From positions 1,736,001 to 1,800,000 of the forward strand of contig NZ_VCIA01000001.1 of the NCBI RefSeq assembly GCF_005887555.1: a DNA stretch of 64,000 nt, written 5' to 3'. The translations under genes were made by a program, and so were the position numbers. The notes below the pieces were generated by a model that saw only the letters and a list, made by a program, of their open reading frames with translations, had not been told where the DNA came from and made no database searches. Positions 43,329 to 52,141 of the stretch are shown one piece after another (the stretch's first letter is position 1; every line of letters begins with the position of its first letter). The DNA is from Lentibacillus cibarius. GTDB lineage: Bacteria; Bacillota; Bacilli; Bacillales; Amphibacillaceae.

Positions 43329-43766
43329 TTAGGGGGACACATACCCTTTTCCCAAATGATGCAGCAATTTTTCATAAATGGTCTGAAACTGCCGGATTTC
43401 CTCGTGCGTAAGTATGTCAAACAAATCTTTATGCAATGCCTCGCCTGCCTTTTGCGCATCGACCAATGCCTGTTGTCCCTGATCTGTAATGGCCAGCAGC
43501 ACTTGTCGCCGGTCTTGTTCGTCGTATTTACGAACAGCATAACCTCCGTTAATCAGTTTATTCGCTATGTTTGTCATAGCACCGGGAGTATAACTTAATG
43601 CTTTGGCAATAGCTGATGACTTATTAGGCCCTTTCTCACGCAATTCAAGCAAAACAAGGATTGACGAAATGCCAATTGGATGACTGTATGATTCGTTGAA
43701 GCGAACAATTGTCTCATTATTGAACATTTCAACTGCACGAATCAGTTTAAAAATATTATCGTTCAT
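43329..43766 (-). CDS. MarR-family regulator
   Basis: A 145-aa winged-helix protein. The recognition region is NKSSAIAKALSYTPGAMTNI, then ANKLINGGYAVRKYDEQDRR, the MarR wing DQDRR-type motif, and VLLAITDQG. It is 16 bp downstream of the SDR gene and shares its terminator, so the pair is one operon. It probably controls its own operon. The ligand is unknown. Confidence 0.88.
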   Translation of the reverse strand: MNDNIFKLIRAVEMFNNETIVRFNESYSHPIGISSILVLLELREKGPNKSSAIAKALSYTPGAMTNIANKLINGGYAVRKYDEQDRRQVLLAITDQGQQALVDAQKAGEALHKDLFDILTHEEIRQFQTIYEKLLHHLGKGYVSP

Positions 43767-43782
43767 CCGATTACCCTATCAC

Positions 43783-44535
43783 TTAAAATTTAATGGAGCC
43801 GCCATCGACATTGATGGTTTGCCCCGTAATATAACCAGCGTCTTCACTTGCAAGGAATACAGCGGCACGGCCAATATCTTCTTCCAGTTCACCGAAACGA
43901 CGCATTGGAATGTTTTCCAAAACTTCCTGATAGTATTCCGGTTGTTCTTTCGCCCACTGCTGTACACCAGGTGAATTAGCAATTGGAGCAATCAGATTGA
44001 CGTTAATACCATCTTTACCGAATTCATTGGCGGTAACCCTTGTAATCGCACGAATGGCTTCTTTTGCTGCTGCGTATGCCGCTTGATTGGCATGTCCTTC
44101 TATCCCGGCACCAGATGCAAAATTGATGATTTTCCCTTTGGTCTCCTGTAAATGAGGAATCGCTGCCTGCATCAAGTAGAATGTCGGATAAAAACCAGTA
44201 TCAAACGACAAGTCCAAGTCCTTTTGGGTCGTTTCCAAAAAAGGTTTGTTTTTCGATGCATGTGCATTATTTACGAGAATATCCAGTTTCCCATACTTGT
44301 CCACAACTTGATCCACAATACTTTTTAGTTTATCATGCTCAGCTAAATTAGCTTGAATAAATGTCGACTCCGGCTGGTGCTGCTGCAAATGCTTAATTGC
44401 CTTCTGACCGGCTTCTTCATCAAGATCCACAATCACAACCTTGGCACCTTCTTTAACAAAAGCTGTTGCCATCCCCTGGCCAATGCCACCAGCACCGCCT
44501 GTAATAATGGCAACCTTATCCTGTAATCTCCCCAT
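43783..44535 (-). CDS. Short-chain dehydrogenase/reductase (FabG-like)
   Basis: A 250-aa classical SDR. The NAD(P) loop is TGGAGGIGQGMA, NNAHAS takes the place of NNAG, the catalytic Tyr/Lys pair is in YAAAKEAIRA, and the end is TGQTINVDGGS. AAGGAG lies 8 nt before ATG 44535. Such genes are annotated as 3-oxoacyl-ACP reductase, but single copies with a MarR partner are more often detoxification or catabolic enzymes. Substrate unknown. Confidence 0.85.
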   Translation of the reverse strand: MGRLQDKVAIITGGAGGIGQGMATAFVKEGAKVVIVDLDEEAGQKAIKHLQQHQPESTFIQANLAEHDKLKSIVDQVVDKYGKLDILVNNAHASKNKPFLETTQKDLDLSFDTGFYPTFYLMQAAIPHLQETKGKIINFASGAGIEGHANQAAYAAAKEAIRAITRVTANEFGKDGINVNLIAPIANSPGVQQWAKEQPEYYQEVLENIPMRRFGELEEDIGRAAVFLASEDAGYITGQTINVDGGSIKF

Positions 44536-44701
44536 TTCGATCACTCCTTAATTGGGTTATACAATTATTTTAACACTAAAATATTCATGGGTGAAATAAA
44601 TGACTTTACGGCATGTTTAGTTTGCTTAGCATACATCTCTATATACATTGTTCATTGGAAATACAAGATCCCCCTGTTAAAAATGCAACTGTTATACAAC
44701 C

Positions 44702-45778
44702 TCAGCCATCTGAATACCGCTTTGTCAGCCACTTGAAAAACAATGGGACCAATAAAATAATCACCAGCAATCGGAAAAGCTGATAGCTCGTCACCACCGA
44801 CGCGTCACCGCCAACCGCTACTGCCGTCAACCCCATCTCGACCATTCCGCCTGGTGCTGTACTGAGCAAAGCCGTGCCGTAACTGAGCTCATATAAATGG
44901 GCGAGACCATAGCCAAGGCCGAACCCGAACAACACAAGTAAAACAATCGTCACCAATGTATAGACCATGATTTTTTTCCAGTTTGGTAGTTCCCGTGGTT
45001 TCATCTGCAGGCCGATATGTACGCCGATAAACAACTGCGCAAGATCAATGAAGCTCACAGGCAATGCTGGAGCCGGAATCTCTGTGACATTCAGTGCTAT
45101 CGTTACCACCATTGGCCCAAGCAATAACGCAGCAGGAACGCGCAATCGGCTAAACAACCACGCACCTGCCACCATAATTAACGGATACAGTATATAGGTG
45201 TATATCGGAAGCTCCAGCCAGCCTGCACTTGCTTCACCACCGTTAGCTCCCGGACTCGCAGCCCCATTGGGATCACTGCCAATGACATACACCGTCACAA
45301 TCGGCACGGCAATGACAATGCCCATCACACGCATCGTCTGCAGAAACGTGATGACCGTGGGATTCAACCCCTTCGCCTCATCAAGAAGCACCATAATCTG
45401 GGATAACCCGCCAGGCACACTGCCAATCATGCAGCTGGGCAAATCGAGCCCCGTTAGCTTGGAAAAAGCGACTCCTAAAAGCAAGCTAAACACAACCGTC
45501 AGCGCCGTTACCATAACCATTGACGGAATATGATCCCCCATTTGAATAAGTGTTTCTTTTGTAAATGACGTACCAATCAAATAGCCGAGCAGTATCATGG
45601 CAATTTTTCGAAAAAGAAACGGCCAGTATAGCTCCCGCTGTGTACTTAAGCTCCATACCGCTACCATAACGAGCGAACCAATCAGCCACGGGAGCGGAAT
45701 ATGTATGACTGTAAAAATCGTAACGCCAACAAGCGCCACCACCAGCGCTTCGACAAACCCAAGCCACTTGCTCACCAT
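44702..45778 (-). CDS. AbrB-family membrane transporter
   Basis: A 358-aa protein with about ten helices, made of two homologous halves. Each half carries a P-LPWLIG or PAALLLGP type motif (HIPLPWLIGSLVMVAVW, RVPAALLLGPMVVTIALN) followed by a GTS/GVHIG segment. Later comes SVPGGLSQIMVLLDEAKG and STAPGGMVEMGLTAVA. This is the family once called putative ammonia monooxygenase, now thought to be transporters. Substrate unknown. GAGGAG lies 6 nt before ATG 45778. A hairpin in the leader (45811-45835) may attenuate it. Confidence 0.82.
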   Translation of the reverse strand: MVSKWLGFVEALVVALVGVTIFTVIHIPLPWLIGSLVMVAVWSLSTQRELYWPFLFRKIAMILLGYLIGTSFTKETLIQMGDHIPSMVMVTALTVVFSLLLGVAFSKLTGLDLPSCMIGSVPGGLSQIMVLLDEAKGLNPTVITFLQTMRVMGIVIAVPIVTVYVIGSDPNGAASPGANGGEASAGWLELPIYTYILYPLIMVAGAWLFSRLRVPAALLLGPMVVTIALNVTEIPAPALPVSFIDLAQLFIGVHIGLQMKPRELPNWKKIMVYTLVTIVLLVLFGFGLGYGLAHLYELSYGTALLSTAPGGMVEMGLTAVAVGGDASVVTSYQLFRLLVIILLVPLFFKWLTKRYSDG

Positions 45779-45810
45779 GTTCATCTCCTCTATATCACGC
45801 TACAAGACAA

Positions 45811-45835
45811 AAGAACCATCATTATGATGGCTCTT
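45811..45835 (-). terminator. Hairpin in the AbrB transporter leader
   Basis: Stem AAGAACCATCA / TGATGGCTCTT (one G-T pair) with a 3-nt loop, 33 bp before the gene and followed by TTGTCTT. It could be an attenuator or the end of an upstream transcript. Confidence 0.5.
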
Positions 45836-45886
45836 TGTCTCATTATAGAAGAAAAGAGGTTGTTTGTTAAAAAGAGAGCGGTTTTC

Positions 45887-45945
45887 GAGTGAGTCAAGTT
45901 TTTGCGGGAAGTTTCTCTCGACCTTTGTATTTTTTCCTTGATTTT
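45887..45945. mobile_element. Remnant of an ISLre2-like left end
   Basis: GAGTGAGTCAAGT..TTGCGGGA followed by CGACCTTTGTATT resembles the left end of the ISLre2 copies in this window (GATTGAGTCAAGTACTTGTGGGAG.. TTTTTTGTATT). No transposase remains. It is likely a solo scar. Confidence 0.45.
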
Positions 45946-46242
45946 CGTTGTAAAGACGGTTGTTATCTTACCGCGGCCCGGATACACTTCGCTTTCCGCG
46001 GGTTAAGTAAGGTTTAATTCCTAGATACTATTGAGGAAGAAAACGATAAAAACAAAACCCAAAAGCGCTTGGATAAATCCATAATCTATCCAGTCCACAT
46101 AAAGATCGAATATAGAGCTTGTATCCAACGAGGAGTCGTACTAGTACATTTAGTCGTCTATTTATTTTTTAAAGAGAGAATAAATTCACACTAAGTGAAA
46201 ACAATAAACTAGCTTAACTTTTTACATGGAGTGAATTGTCTC

Positions 46243-46713
46243 ATGGCCGACAAATTAATTTTGTTTGCAGCGTTAATATTACCTTGGTTGACCTTGTTTT
46301 TCACCAACTCAAAAACAATAAAAAGATACATGCCTGTAACTATTTTTACATCTTTTCTAATGACGGTTATCTTTCAAATAGCTTATACGTATAAATGGTG
46401 GATTATTTATAAGTGGATTGTACCATGGGGTTATATGATTGATATAAGTTTCGTTTATGGCATTTTTGCGGTAGGGACATTTTGGATATTCCGATTGACG
46501 TCACATAAATTTCCGCTGTATACAATTGTAAATTTAATTATGGATGCAGCTATGGCGTTTATCGCGCTTCCTTTCTTAGGCGTTTTAGGCATAGCCAGAT
46601 ATGAGAATATTGCTCCATGGCAGTATTTTTTAGTAATGTTTGGTGTTTCATTTATTATTTACGGCTATCATAAATGGCAACAAAAAATATATGAAACAGA
46701 TGAATCTGTATAG
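46243..46713 (+). CDS. Four- or five-helix membrane protein, unknown
   Basis: A 156-aa protein, almost wholly hydrophobic, with about five helices and a short charged end KWQQKIYETDESV. The start is uncertain between GTG 46231 and ATG 46243, the latter after GGAG at 11 nt. Aromatic residues are abundant (TYKWWIIYKWIVPWGY). I do not recognise a characterised family, though it resembles small integral proteins common in spore formers. It stands alone. Confidence 0.65.
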   Translation: MADKLILFAALILPWLTLFFTNSKTIKRYMPVTIFTSFLMTVIFQIAYTYKWWIIYKWIVPWGYMIDISFVYGIFAVGTFWIFRLTSHKFPLYTIVNLIMDAAMAFIALPFLGVLGIARYENIAPWQYFLVMFGVSFIIYGYHKWQQKIYETDESV

Positions 46714-46846
46714 GCTATTGGTTATAACCAATGATATTAGTCCAAAACTATCAAATCGAGCGTGGATGATTTATCTTCCAAGTATTTGAACATATATAAG
46801 CGGACTACAAAAAGTCACCGAATAAGACATGTTCCATGAAGAAAAT

Positions 46847-46887
46847 AACCCCCACCCGTATTCTGTTATCCTGAGGGTGAGGGGGTT
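46847..46887. terminator. Bidirectional terminator
   Basis: Stem AACCCCCACCC / GGGTGAGGGGGTT with one bulge, T-rich on both outer sides, between the membrane protein and the convergent SDR gene. Confidence 0.85.
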
Positions 46888-46905
46888 GTTTTAGCCGACC
46901 TTTGT

Positions 46906-47628
46906 TTAAAACGGATTCGTCGCCCACTGCAGTGATTGTTTAATGAAAATACGCTGATGCAATTTCAGCTGGGATACCATATATTCCGCCAGATCTTCCG
47001 GCTGCATGTACTTGTCTTTATCATTTTTATCAGGGTCATCACCATACATCATTTCCGTTGCCACCATGCTCGGATTCATGGTAAAGACACGAATGTTATG
47101 CGGCCGCACTTCCTGCATCAGTGCCTCGGACATGCCTTGGACAGCGAATTTGGACGCACTGTATGACGTTGACTTTGCCGTCCCTTTCAGCCCGTTACTG
47201 GAGGAAATGTTGATGATATCGCCCTTATCTTTTTCAATCATGTCCGGAAGCACAGCTCGGGTTACATGATACGTACCAAAGACATTCACTTCCAGCGTGT
47301 GCTTCCAATCTTGGGGATCAAGTTCCAGGAAATTCCCCTTCAAACCGATTCCGGCATTGTTGATAAGGATATCAGCAGGACCCACATGTTGCCGCAGTTC
47401 GCAGGCTGCCTGCTCCACTTTACCCATATCAGCAATGTCACAGGGCGTATAATGGACATTCACCCCATGTGCCTTCGCTTCTTTCGCGACGGCCTGCAGC
47501 TTGCTTTCGGTACGGGCAATCAACCCAACATGTACCCCTTCTGCAGCTAATTCAAGCGCAGTCGCACGCCCTATGCCACTGCCAGCGCCGGTTATGTACG
47601 CTACTTTTCCTTGTATATCCTGTCCCAT
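46906..47628 (-). CDS. Short-chain dehydrogenase/reductase
   Basis: A 240-aa classical SDR. It has TGAGSGIGRATA for cofactor, NNAGIGLKG, the Ser of ISSSNGLKG, and the catalytic YSASKFAVQGMS. The tail PEDLAEYMVSQLKLHQRIFI fits the FabG/YmfI-like branch that lacks the usual VDGG end. The ATG at 47628 has AAAGGG upstream (CGTGAAAGGGTGG). It is a single gene with its own terminator. Substrate unknown. Confidence 0.85.
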   Translation of the reverse strand: MGQDIQGKVAYITGAGSGIGRATALELAAEGVHVGLIARTESKLQAVAKEAKAHGVNVHYTPCDIADMGKVEQAACELRQHVGPADILINNAGIGLKGNFLELDPQDWKHTLEVNVFGTYHVTRAVLPDMIEKDKGDIINISSSNGLKGTAKSTSYSASKFAVQGMSEALMQEVRPHNIRVFTMNPSMVATEMMYGDDPDKNDKDKYMQPEDLAEYMVSQLKLHQRIFIKQSLQWATNPF

Positions 47629-47994
47629 TTATGAACCACCCTTTCACAAAAATTTCTTACTGTTAAGTTTAATAATTCCTAGGTGGATATTCAATGCTTA
47701 CGGTTTGAGCTGAAAAAAGTGAAGGGTGGGCGATTTCTACAATGTCCTCATCTTCTAAAAGCGAGGAATATCGACGGGTTAGCGGGAAGCATCAATGGAT
47801 GAGCGCCCGTTTCTGGAGAACAGATTAGGTTTGCAGTTCTGAAGTACCTGCGTCAAAAGAAGATAAAGCCATTTAAAACCTAATACAATAATTGTTGTAT
47901 TAATGCTTCTAGAAAAGGTGACATTCTCATTCTCCTGCCAATCCTTTCTGGTCACCTGTGAAAAAGACAAAAAAGATTTTTATGTGGCTTTTGT
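47629..47994. other. Intergenic region without a recognised gene
   Basis: 366 bp. A minus-strand frame at 47779-47970 (63 codons) has no convincing ribosome site or family. Palindromic A/T stretch AATACAATAATTGTTGTATTAA near 47881-47902 is the only structure noted. Confidence 0.5.
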
Positions 47995-48102
47995 TTATTC
48001 ATGATGTGCTTTCAAATACTCCGCAAAGTCCAAAATCTTATCGACTTCTTGTTCAGGTATTTCATCAATAATTTTAAGCAACCGTTCCTTAGCTGTATTC
48101 AT
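47995..48102 (-). CDS. DUF2281-type small antitoxin-like protein (35 aa)
   Basis: A short gene: MNTAKERLLKIIDEIPEQEV then DKILDFAEYLKAHHE. This is the helical DUF2281/antitoxin-component signature (IPEQEVDKILDFAEYL). AGAGGTG lies 9 nt before the ATG, and a TATAAT -10 is 36 bp upstream. No toxin partner is next to it: downstream is noncoding, and upstream the ISLre2 copy is inserted 80 bp from the start. Either it is a solitary antitoxin relic, or a partner was displaced. Confidence 0.7.
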   Translation of the reverse strand: MNTAKERLLKIIDEIPEQEVDKILDFAEYLKAHHE

Positions 48103-48137
48103 GAGAATAATCACCTCTTCCATGAATATTTTATTTT

Positions 48138-48179
48138 ATTATACCACTTGATGTTACGATAAACTATATATGTAACATC
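48138..48179 (-). promoter_or_regulatory. Promoter and palindrome before the small gene
   Basis: Minus-strand -10 TATAAT at 48143-48138. Perfect 8-bp inverted arms GATGTTAC (48150-48157) and GTAACATC (48172-48179) cover the -35 region, a natural operator. The ISLre2 target site duplication (48174-48182) overlaps the right arm. Confidence 0.6.
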
Positions 48180-48182
48180 TAA

Positions 48183-49839
48183 GATTGAGTCAAGTACTTG
48201 TGGGAGATTTTTTTCAAGTCCCTTTTTTGTATTGTTTTAGTCAACTTTTGGTAACGGTTTCATGTTTATATCATTTTAATCAGTTGGTGCTTTTTTACTT
48301 TTTCAAATTCCCCGTAATCCTTTTAATGCGTCTGTAATTGGTTTCCCGATAGCCTGCCTCAGATAACCCAGATTGTTGCGTGTTGCTTCTGCAGCACTTT
48401 CTTTTAGCTTTTCTACAAAGTGTTTAGGCGGCTTTTCTTCTTTGCTTTCCTGTATTAATTCCTGCGTCTGTTCAAGTATCCCCTGCAGCGTTTTTATCTT
48501 CAGATTATCTTTGAGGGCAACCATGATATCGATGAATTTATCAAGCCCTTTATCACTCCAACTACGCCCGTTTTTGAGCCTTCTAGCGAACACACTCATC
48601 GTTCCCTCTGCACTCCCCATCGGGCGGAATCCTGTTGTATCTATGCCCCTCTCTTTTAGTTTTTCACGGTAATCTCCCAGTGCCTCTGGATATTGGGAAA
48701 GCTGGGCAATTAACTCTTCCAGCCGTTCTTCCTTCTTTTCATTTTCAAGCGTACCCACCGCACTGTTTAATTCCACCATGAAACCTTCCCAGTCATAGCT
48801 TGCTAGTTTCTTTCGGATGGAGCGGTATCTTGAATGACCCCGAAACAAACGCTGCACATCCCGGGCAACATGAAAACGGTCGATGACAAAGGTCGCATTA
48901 TGCTGGAAATGATCCCGGCAGGATGTGATCCACTTCGCTCCATCCCCATTAATAACGAGGTGGTGCCTGGTCGGATCATACTCGTAAGTAGCCATTAGAT
49001 ACTGCTCAAATTCTTCCCAGAACGGCAGATTTCCTTCATGAATGAAATGTCGCTTCTCTATCAGCTTTGCTCGTTTACCATTCATTTCCCAGCCCTGATG
49101 CACACTGGCAATCTTAATTTCCTTGCCTTTTTTCTTTTTCTCTTGGCTTTTCGTATAAAGCCCGTCCACCTCCACGAATACAACATCCTGTTCGAGTGGC
49201 ACTGACTCTTCCGGCACAACCTCCGTATTCAAAAGCTGCTGGCGTATACCTTCATGACTGATGACAGGGTAGCCCAAAAGCTTCTCCATTGCCTTCCCAG
49301 CCTGTCGATAGGAAACGCCTGTTACAGCCAGTTCAATAGCCAAATCTTGCACCACCGGACTCATTCCCTTTGTGCCGTCAAAAGCTAAATACTGATCCAA
49401 TAAATAGACATACTTTCCCGTCTCTTTATCTTGATAATAATTTCTTTTCAGTTCCACCTGCCCAAAGACGGACTCAAACTTTAATGTTCTTTTATCCTTC
49501 AAATAAAATCGTTGCTTATCCCTTTCTGAAGCAATCGCCTCATCTATTTCCTGTAACGTCTGTGCCATCACCTGAGAAAAACTTTCCTGCAATGCACGGT
49601 ATGTAATTTGTTCTAATTCTTTCATTGTAAGCGCAGATATGATATCTTTCATTAGAGGACCTCTTTCTATAGTTGTTGTTGTAGCAGACTTAACTATACA
49701 AGAAAAGGTCCTCTTTTTCATGTAAAACACCCTTTAAACTACCGCGCTTCGCTTGCTGGCCTCATCTTTGGCGTAGAAGTCTTCCGACTTCAACACCAAA
49801 GATGAGGTATATGTTCTCCCATAAACATTTTACTCTAAC
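48183..49839 (-). mobile_element. ISLre2-family insertion sequence, copy 2
   Basis: Same length (1657 bp), ends and orientation as copy 1 (22539-24195), offset by 25,644 bp. Flanked by its own 9-bp duplication AACATCTAA at 48174-48182 and 49840-49848. The predicted transposases are identical over their full length, so transposition was recent. Confidence 0.92.
48303..49652 (-). CDS. ISLre2-family transposase (UPF0236), copy 2
   Basis: 450 aa, identical in sequence to the transposase at 22659-24008, with the same start after AAAGAGG and the same sequestering inverted repeat before it. Candidate catalytic acids are in FVEVDGLY and VINGDGAKW. Full length and intact. Confidence 0.93.
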   Translation of the reverse strand: MKDIISALTMKELEQITYRALQESFSQVMAQTLQEIDEAIASERDKQRFYLKDKRTLKFESVFGQVELKRNYYQDKETGKYVYLLDQYLAFDGTKGMSPVVQDLAIELAVTGVSYRQAGKAMEKLLGYPVISHEGIRQQLLNTEVVPEESVPLEQDVVFVEVDGLYTKSQEKKKKGKEIKIASVHQGWEMNGKRAKLIEKRHFIHEGNLPFWEEFEQYLMATYEYDPTRHHLVINGDGAKWITSCRDHFQHNATFVIDRFHVARDVQRLFRGHSRYRSIRKKLASYDWEGFMVELNSAVGTLENEKKEERLEELIAQLSQYPEALGDYREKLKERGIDTTGFRPMGSAEGTMSVFARRLKNGRSWSDKGLDKFIDIMVALKDNLKIKTLQGILEQTQELIQESKEEKPPKHFVEKLKESAAEATRNNLGYLRQAIGKPITDALKGLRGI

Positions 49840-49880
49840 AACATCTAATTATTCCAGAATGGCGCTCTTTTGCGGAATTC

Positions 49881-50135
49881 TTAAGGTCTATTCCAGAGGA
49901 AATTTGTGACTATAAAAGGAATAACAAATGCAATAAATAATATAATACCATTTCCAATTAGACCAATCTTTTTATATACACCTTTTTCAGCAAATAATGC
50001 TAATATAAACCCAATTGCAGAAATAATAACTCCACCCACCAATAGGAAGTTATCATTACCTAAGAAAATAGCAATGTAAGATACTAGCCCAATTAAAAAT
50101 AATATGGTCGAAAATCCACCTAATTTGCTTTTCAT
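49881..50135 (-). CDS. Small membrane protein, unknown
   Basis: An 84-aa protein with three hydrophobic helices: ILFLIGLVSYIAIFLG, LLVGGVIISAIGFILALFA, IGNGIILFIAFVIPFIV. Basic N terminus MKSKLGGF. AAAAGGGG precedes the start. I recognise no family. It may belong with the two other small membrane genes just upstream (50253-50850) that are also partly broken. Confidence 0.6.
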   Translation of the reverse strand: MKSKLGGFSTILFLIGLVSYIAIFLGNDNFLLVGGVIISAIGFILALFAEKGVYKKIGLIGNGIILFIAFVIPFIVTNFLWNRP

Positions 50136-50252
50136 TTTTGTCTACCCCTTTTATTTTCGCTACTTCCATTAAATGGCGCCGATTCTTCAAGATCTGGCGT
50201 TAATCCTTGTTACAGAAGCGCGTCCAGATTGCGGCAGTCTGCCACAGAATAT

Positions 50253-50585
50253 TTATCGGGTGCTGTCTTTCACAAATATCTTAGGAATGAAATATGCAAG
50301 TGTTGCTGCAAGAAATGCAATAAGTAATGAAGTGTAAGAAGAACCACCCTTAAGAATAGTGTTATTGAATAAATTATCAGCTTGGTTCCAAGCACTCGTT
50401 ATATCCGGAGTATAAAAAAACGTCACTAAATATCCAGATAAAACCTGGAATGCTGCAAACAAAATTATAAAACTAATGGCAAGCACATATATTTTTTCAT
50501 TAAATATCCTCCCTTGTTCCGTTTTCGCACCGATTGTTTCTAAATAAGCATCAATTTCTTCCCAACTGCAATGAACCCATAACTA
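50253..50585 (-). pseudogene. Membrane protein gene with missing 5' end
   Basis: The frame is open well before the first usable GTG at 50486. Codons there read SWEEIDAYLETIGAKTEQGR then IFNEKIYVLAISFIILFAAF, a convincing protein with a helix and a later second one (SSYTSLLIAFLAATLAYFIP). But no ATG, GTG or TTG with a ribosome site begins it, and the frame stops again a few codons before SWEE. It overlaps the end of the next upstream gene in another frame. It looks truncated or fused by deletion. Confidence 0.5.
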
Positions 50586-50832
50586 AAAGAACTACTAATC
50601 CTATAGAAATACCCGGCCATGAAAAACGATCAGGTAAAAAGTCCAGTACCCATAAGTAGCCAAAAATAACCAGTATACCTATATATTCTCTTCGTTCCTC
50701 AAGTTTCCAGTAATTGCGATGCACTAAAACGTTAACCGCACCTACAGGGAAAAGCAATAGAATCATTATATACACCCAACTTTTTCTTAAATACCAGGGG
50801 CGTTTTTGCTTTTCATTATTATCAATTGTCAA
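50551..50832 (-). CDS. Small membrane protein, possibly with altered C terminus
   Basis: About 93 aa: an acidic start, RPWYLRKSWVYIMILLLFPV, then EERREYIGILVIFGYLWVLD and a last helix LVVLLVMG. The final SLQLGRN is read out of the frame of the downstream gene, so this C terminus may be the product of a deletion joint. A TTG at 50832 after AAGGTG is the likeliest start. Family not recognised. Confidence 0.5.
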   Translation of the reverse strand: MTIDNNEKQKRPWYLRKSWVYIMILLLFPVGAVNVLVHRNYWKLEERREYIGILVIFGYLWVLDFLPDRFSWPGISIGLVVLLVMGSLQLGRN

Positions 50833-51060
50833 GCTAACATCACCTTTCAATTTTACCTTTAAATGGCCCCATCGTATTACTGAAAAACAATTATATAAAA
50901 TTAGCCTTCTTAAGTTAGTCTAACACATACACCAATCAGCCACAGTCCACACAATAATCCGAACACCAAAAATTAAAAATTTTTCTCTCCATGACACTTT
51001 TCCATCCTCCGCAATCGATTATAGATATGAACCACTCTATTTTGAAGGAGGAATATACCT

Positions 51061-52056
51061 ATGAACTATATTAAACAATTGAACGCTTTCTACAGTCTGC
51101 TTGACGTCCGTCCACTGTCATCATCCGCTATTTCTCTCTGGCACGCATTGCTGCACATCAACAACAAGACAGGCTGGAGAAAATCGTTTACCGTCGCGGG
51201 AGTTGTCCTGCGTCTCAAATCCGGTCTAAACGAAAGCTCCTTTAAACGCGCTCGACAGGAACTAACAGAAAAAGACTGCATTACATACATGCCAGGCAGA
51301 GGCAACCAGGCCCCAAGCTATCAACTCACCTGTCTATCACACACGATGAACCCCAGTACTGATGTACCTGTGGAGGAATGGCCTGCTGATAATGAAAATA
51401 ACCAGCGTATGGATTACTCTTTGGATCATAATGCGGATTGCAATGCGGACCACAACACGGAGCACAGTGTGAACCGCAATATAGCAGATTTTGCCCCGAA
51501 TCACGGGCGTGACCGCAACATGGACTATTCTTCGGACCACAATGCGGACTGCAACACGGACCGCAGTGCGAACCACACGGCGGACCCATTAGTTAAACAG
51601 AAACATAAACAAATACATAAACCAAACAAAACAACAGTAGCAGATGCTATTGCGTTTCACGAGGAAAATATTGGCTACACACCGCCGTTTATCAGGGACT
51701 CCATAACGCATTGGATGAACGACGTCGGCGAATCACTCGTTCTGGAAGCAATGAAACGAGCGATCAAACGAAACAAACCAAGCTGGAACTATGTGAAAGG
51801 CATTTTACAAGCATGGGTCAACACCGGTATCCGCACAGTAGACGCAGCCCGTGCGGAAGAAACAACATTTCGCGGCAGTCAATTAACAAGCGTCCGAAAA
51901 CCAGTATCCGGTGAAGTGGTGCCCGATTGGTTTCATGATCGGAAAAAACAACGCAAGGCCGAGCCACGGCAAATGCCTCAGCAAACACCAGAGCAATTTG
52001 CTGAAACTGAACGCCTGCTGGACAAGTTTCGTAAAAAAGCCAAGGTGAATGCTTAG
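51061..52056 (+). CDS. DnaD-domain replication protein, phage type
   Basis: A 331-aa protein. The N-terminal winged helix (residues 1-95: AISLWHALLHINNKTGWRKS, SGLNESSFKRARQEL) is followed by a long hydrophilic linker, then a C-terminal DnaD/DnaB2 domain (about 195-262: FHEENIGYTPPFIRDSITHW, SLVLEAMKRAIKRNKPSWNY, VKGILQAWVNTG). It is the layout of phage and plasmid helicase-loading initiators. The linker contains Asn/Asp/His-rich repeats (DHNADCNADHNTEHSVNR and a second block) built from 12-nt units. AAGGAGG is 8 nt before the ATG. No DnaC-like loader is adjacent, so it is an orphan, perhaps a prophage relic. Confidence 0.82.
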   Translation: MNYIKQLNAFYSLLDVRPLSSSAISLWHALLHINNKTGWRKSFTVAGVVLRLKSGLNESSFKRARQELTEKDCITYMPGRGNQAPSYQLTCLSHTMNPSTDVPVEEWPADNENNQRMDYSLDHNADCNADHNTEHSVNRNIADFAPNHGRDRNMDYSSDHNADCNTDRSANHTADPLVKQKHKQIHKPNKTTVADAIAFHEENIGYTPPFIRDSITHWMNDVGESLVLEAMKRAIKRNKPSWNYVKGILQAWVNTGIRTVDAARAEETTFRGSQLTSVRKPVSGEVVPDWFHDRKKQRKAEPRQMPQQTPEQFAETERLLDKFRKKAKVNA

Positions 52057-52141
52057 AATGTGATGTCCTGTGCGTCCTAAGTGGGGCGCCGTCGCTACGC
52101 ATTGCGATGAGTTCTGGCCTGGGGGACGTGTTTCTTGTTTA

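Noticed and set aside
47779..47970. A 63-codon minus-strand gene
   Set aside because: No ribosome site, no family features and improbable composition. Left as intergenic.
22539..49839. A composite transposon bounded by the two ISLre2 copies
   Set aside because: Each copy has its own 9-bp target duplication (AATAGAACG and AACATCTAA), so they are independent insertions rather than ends of one unit.
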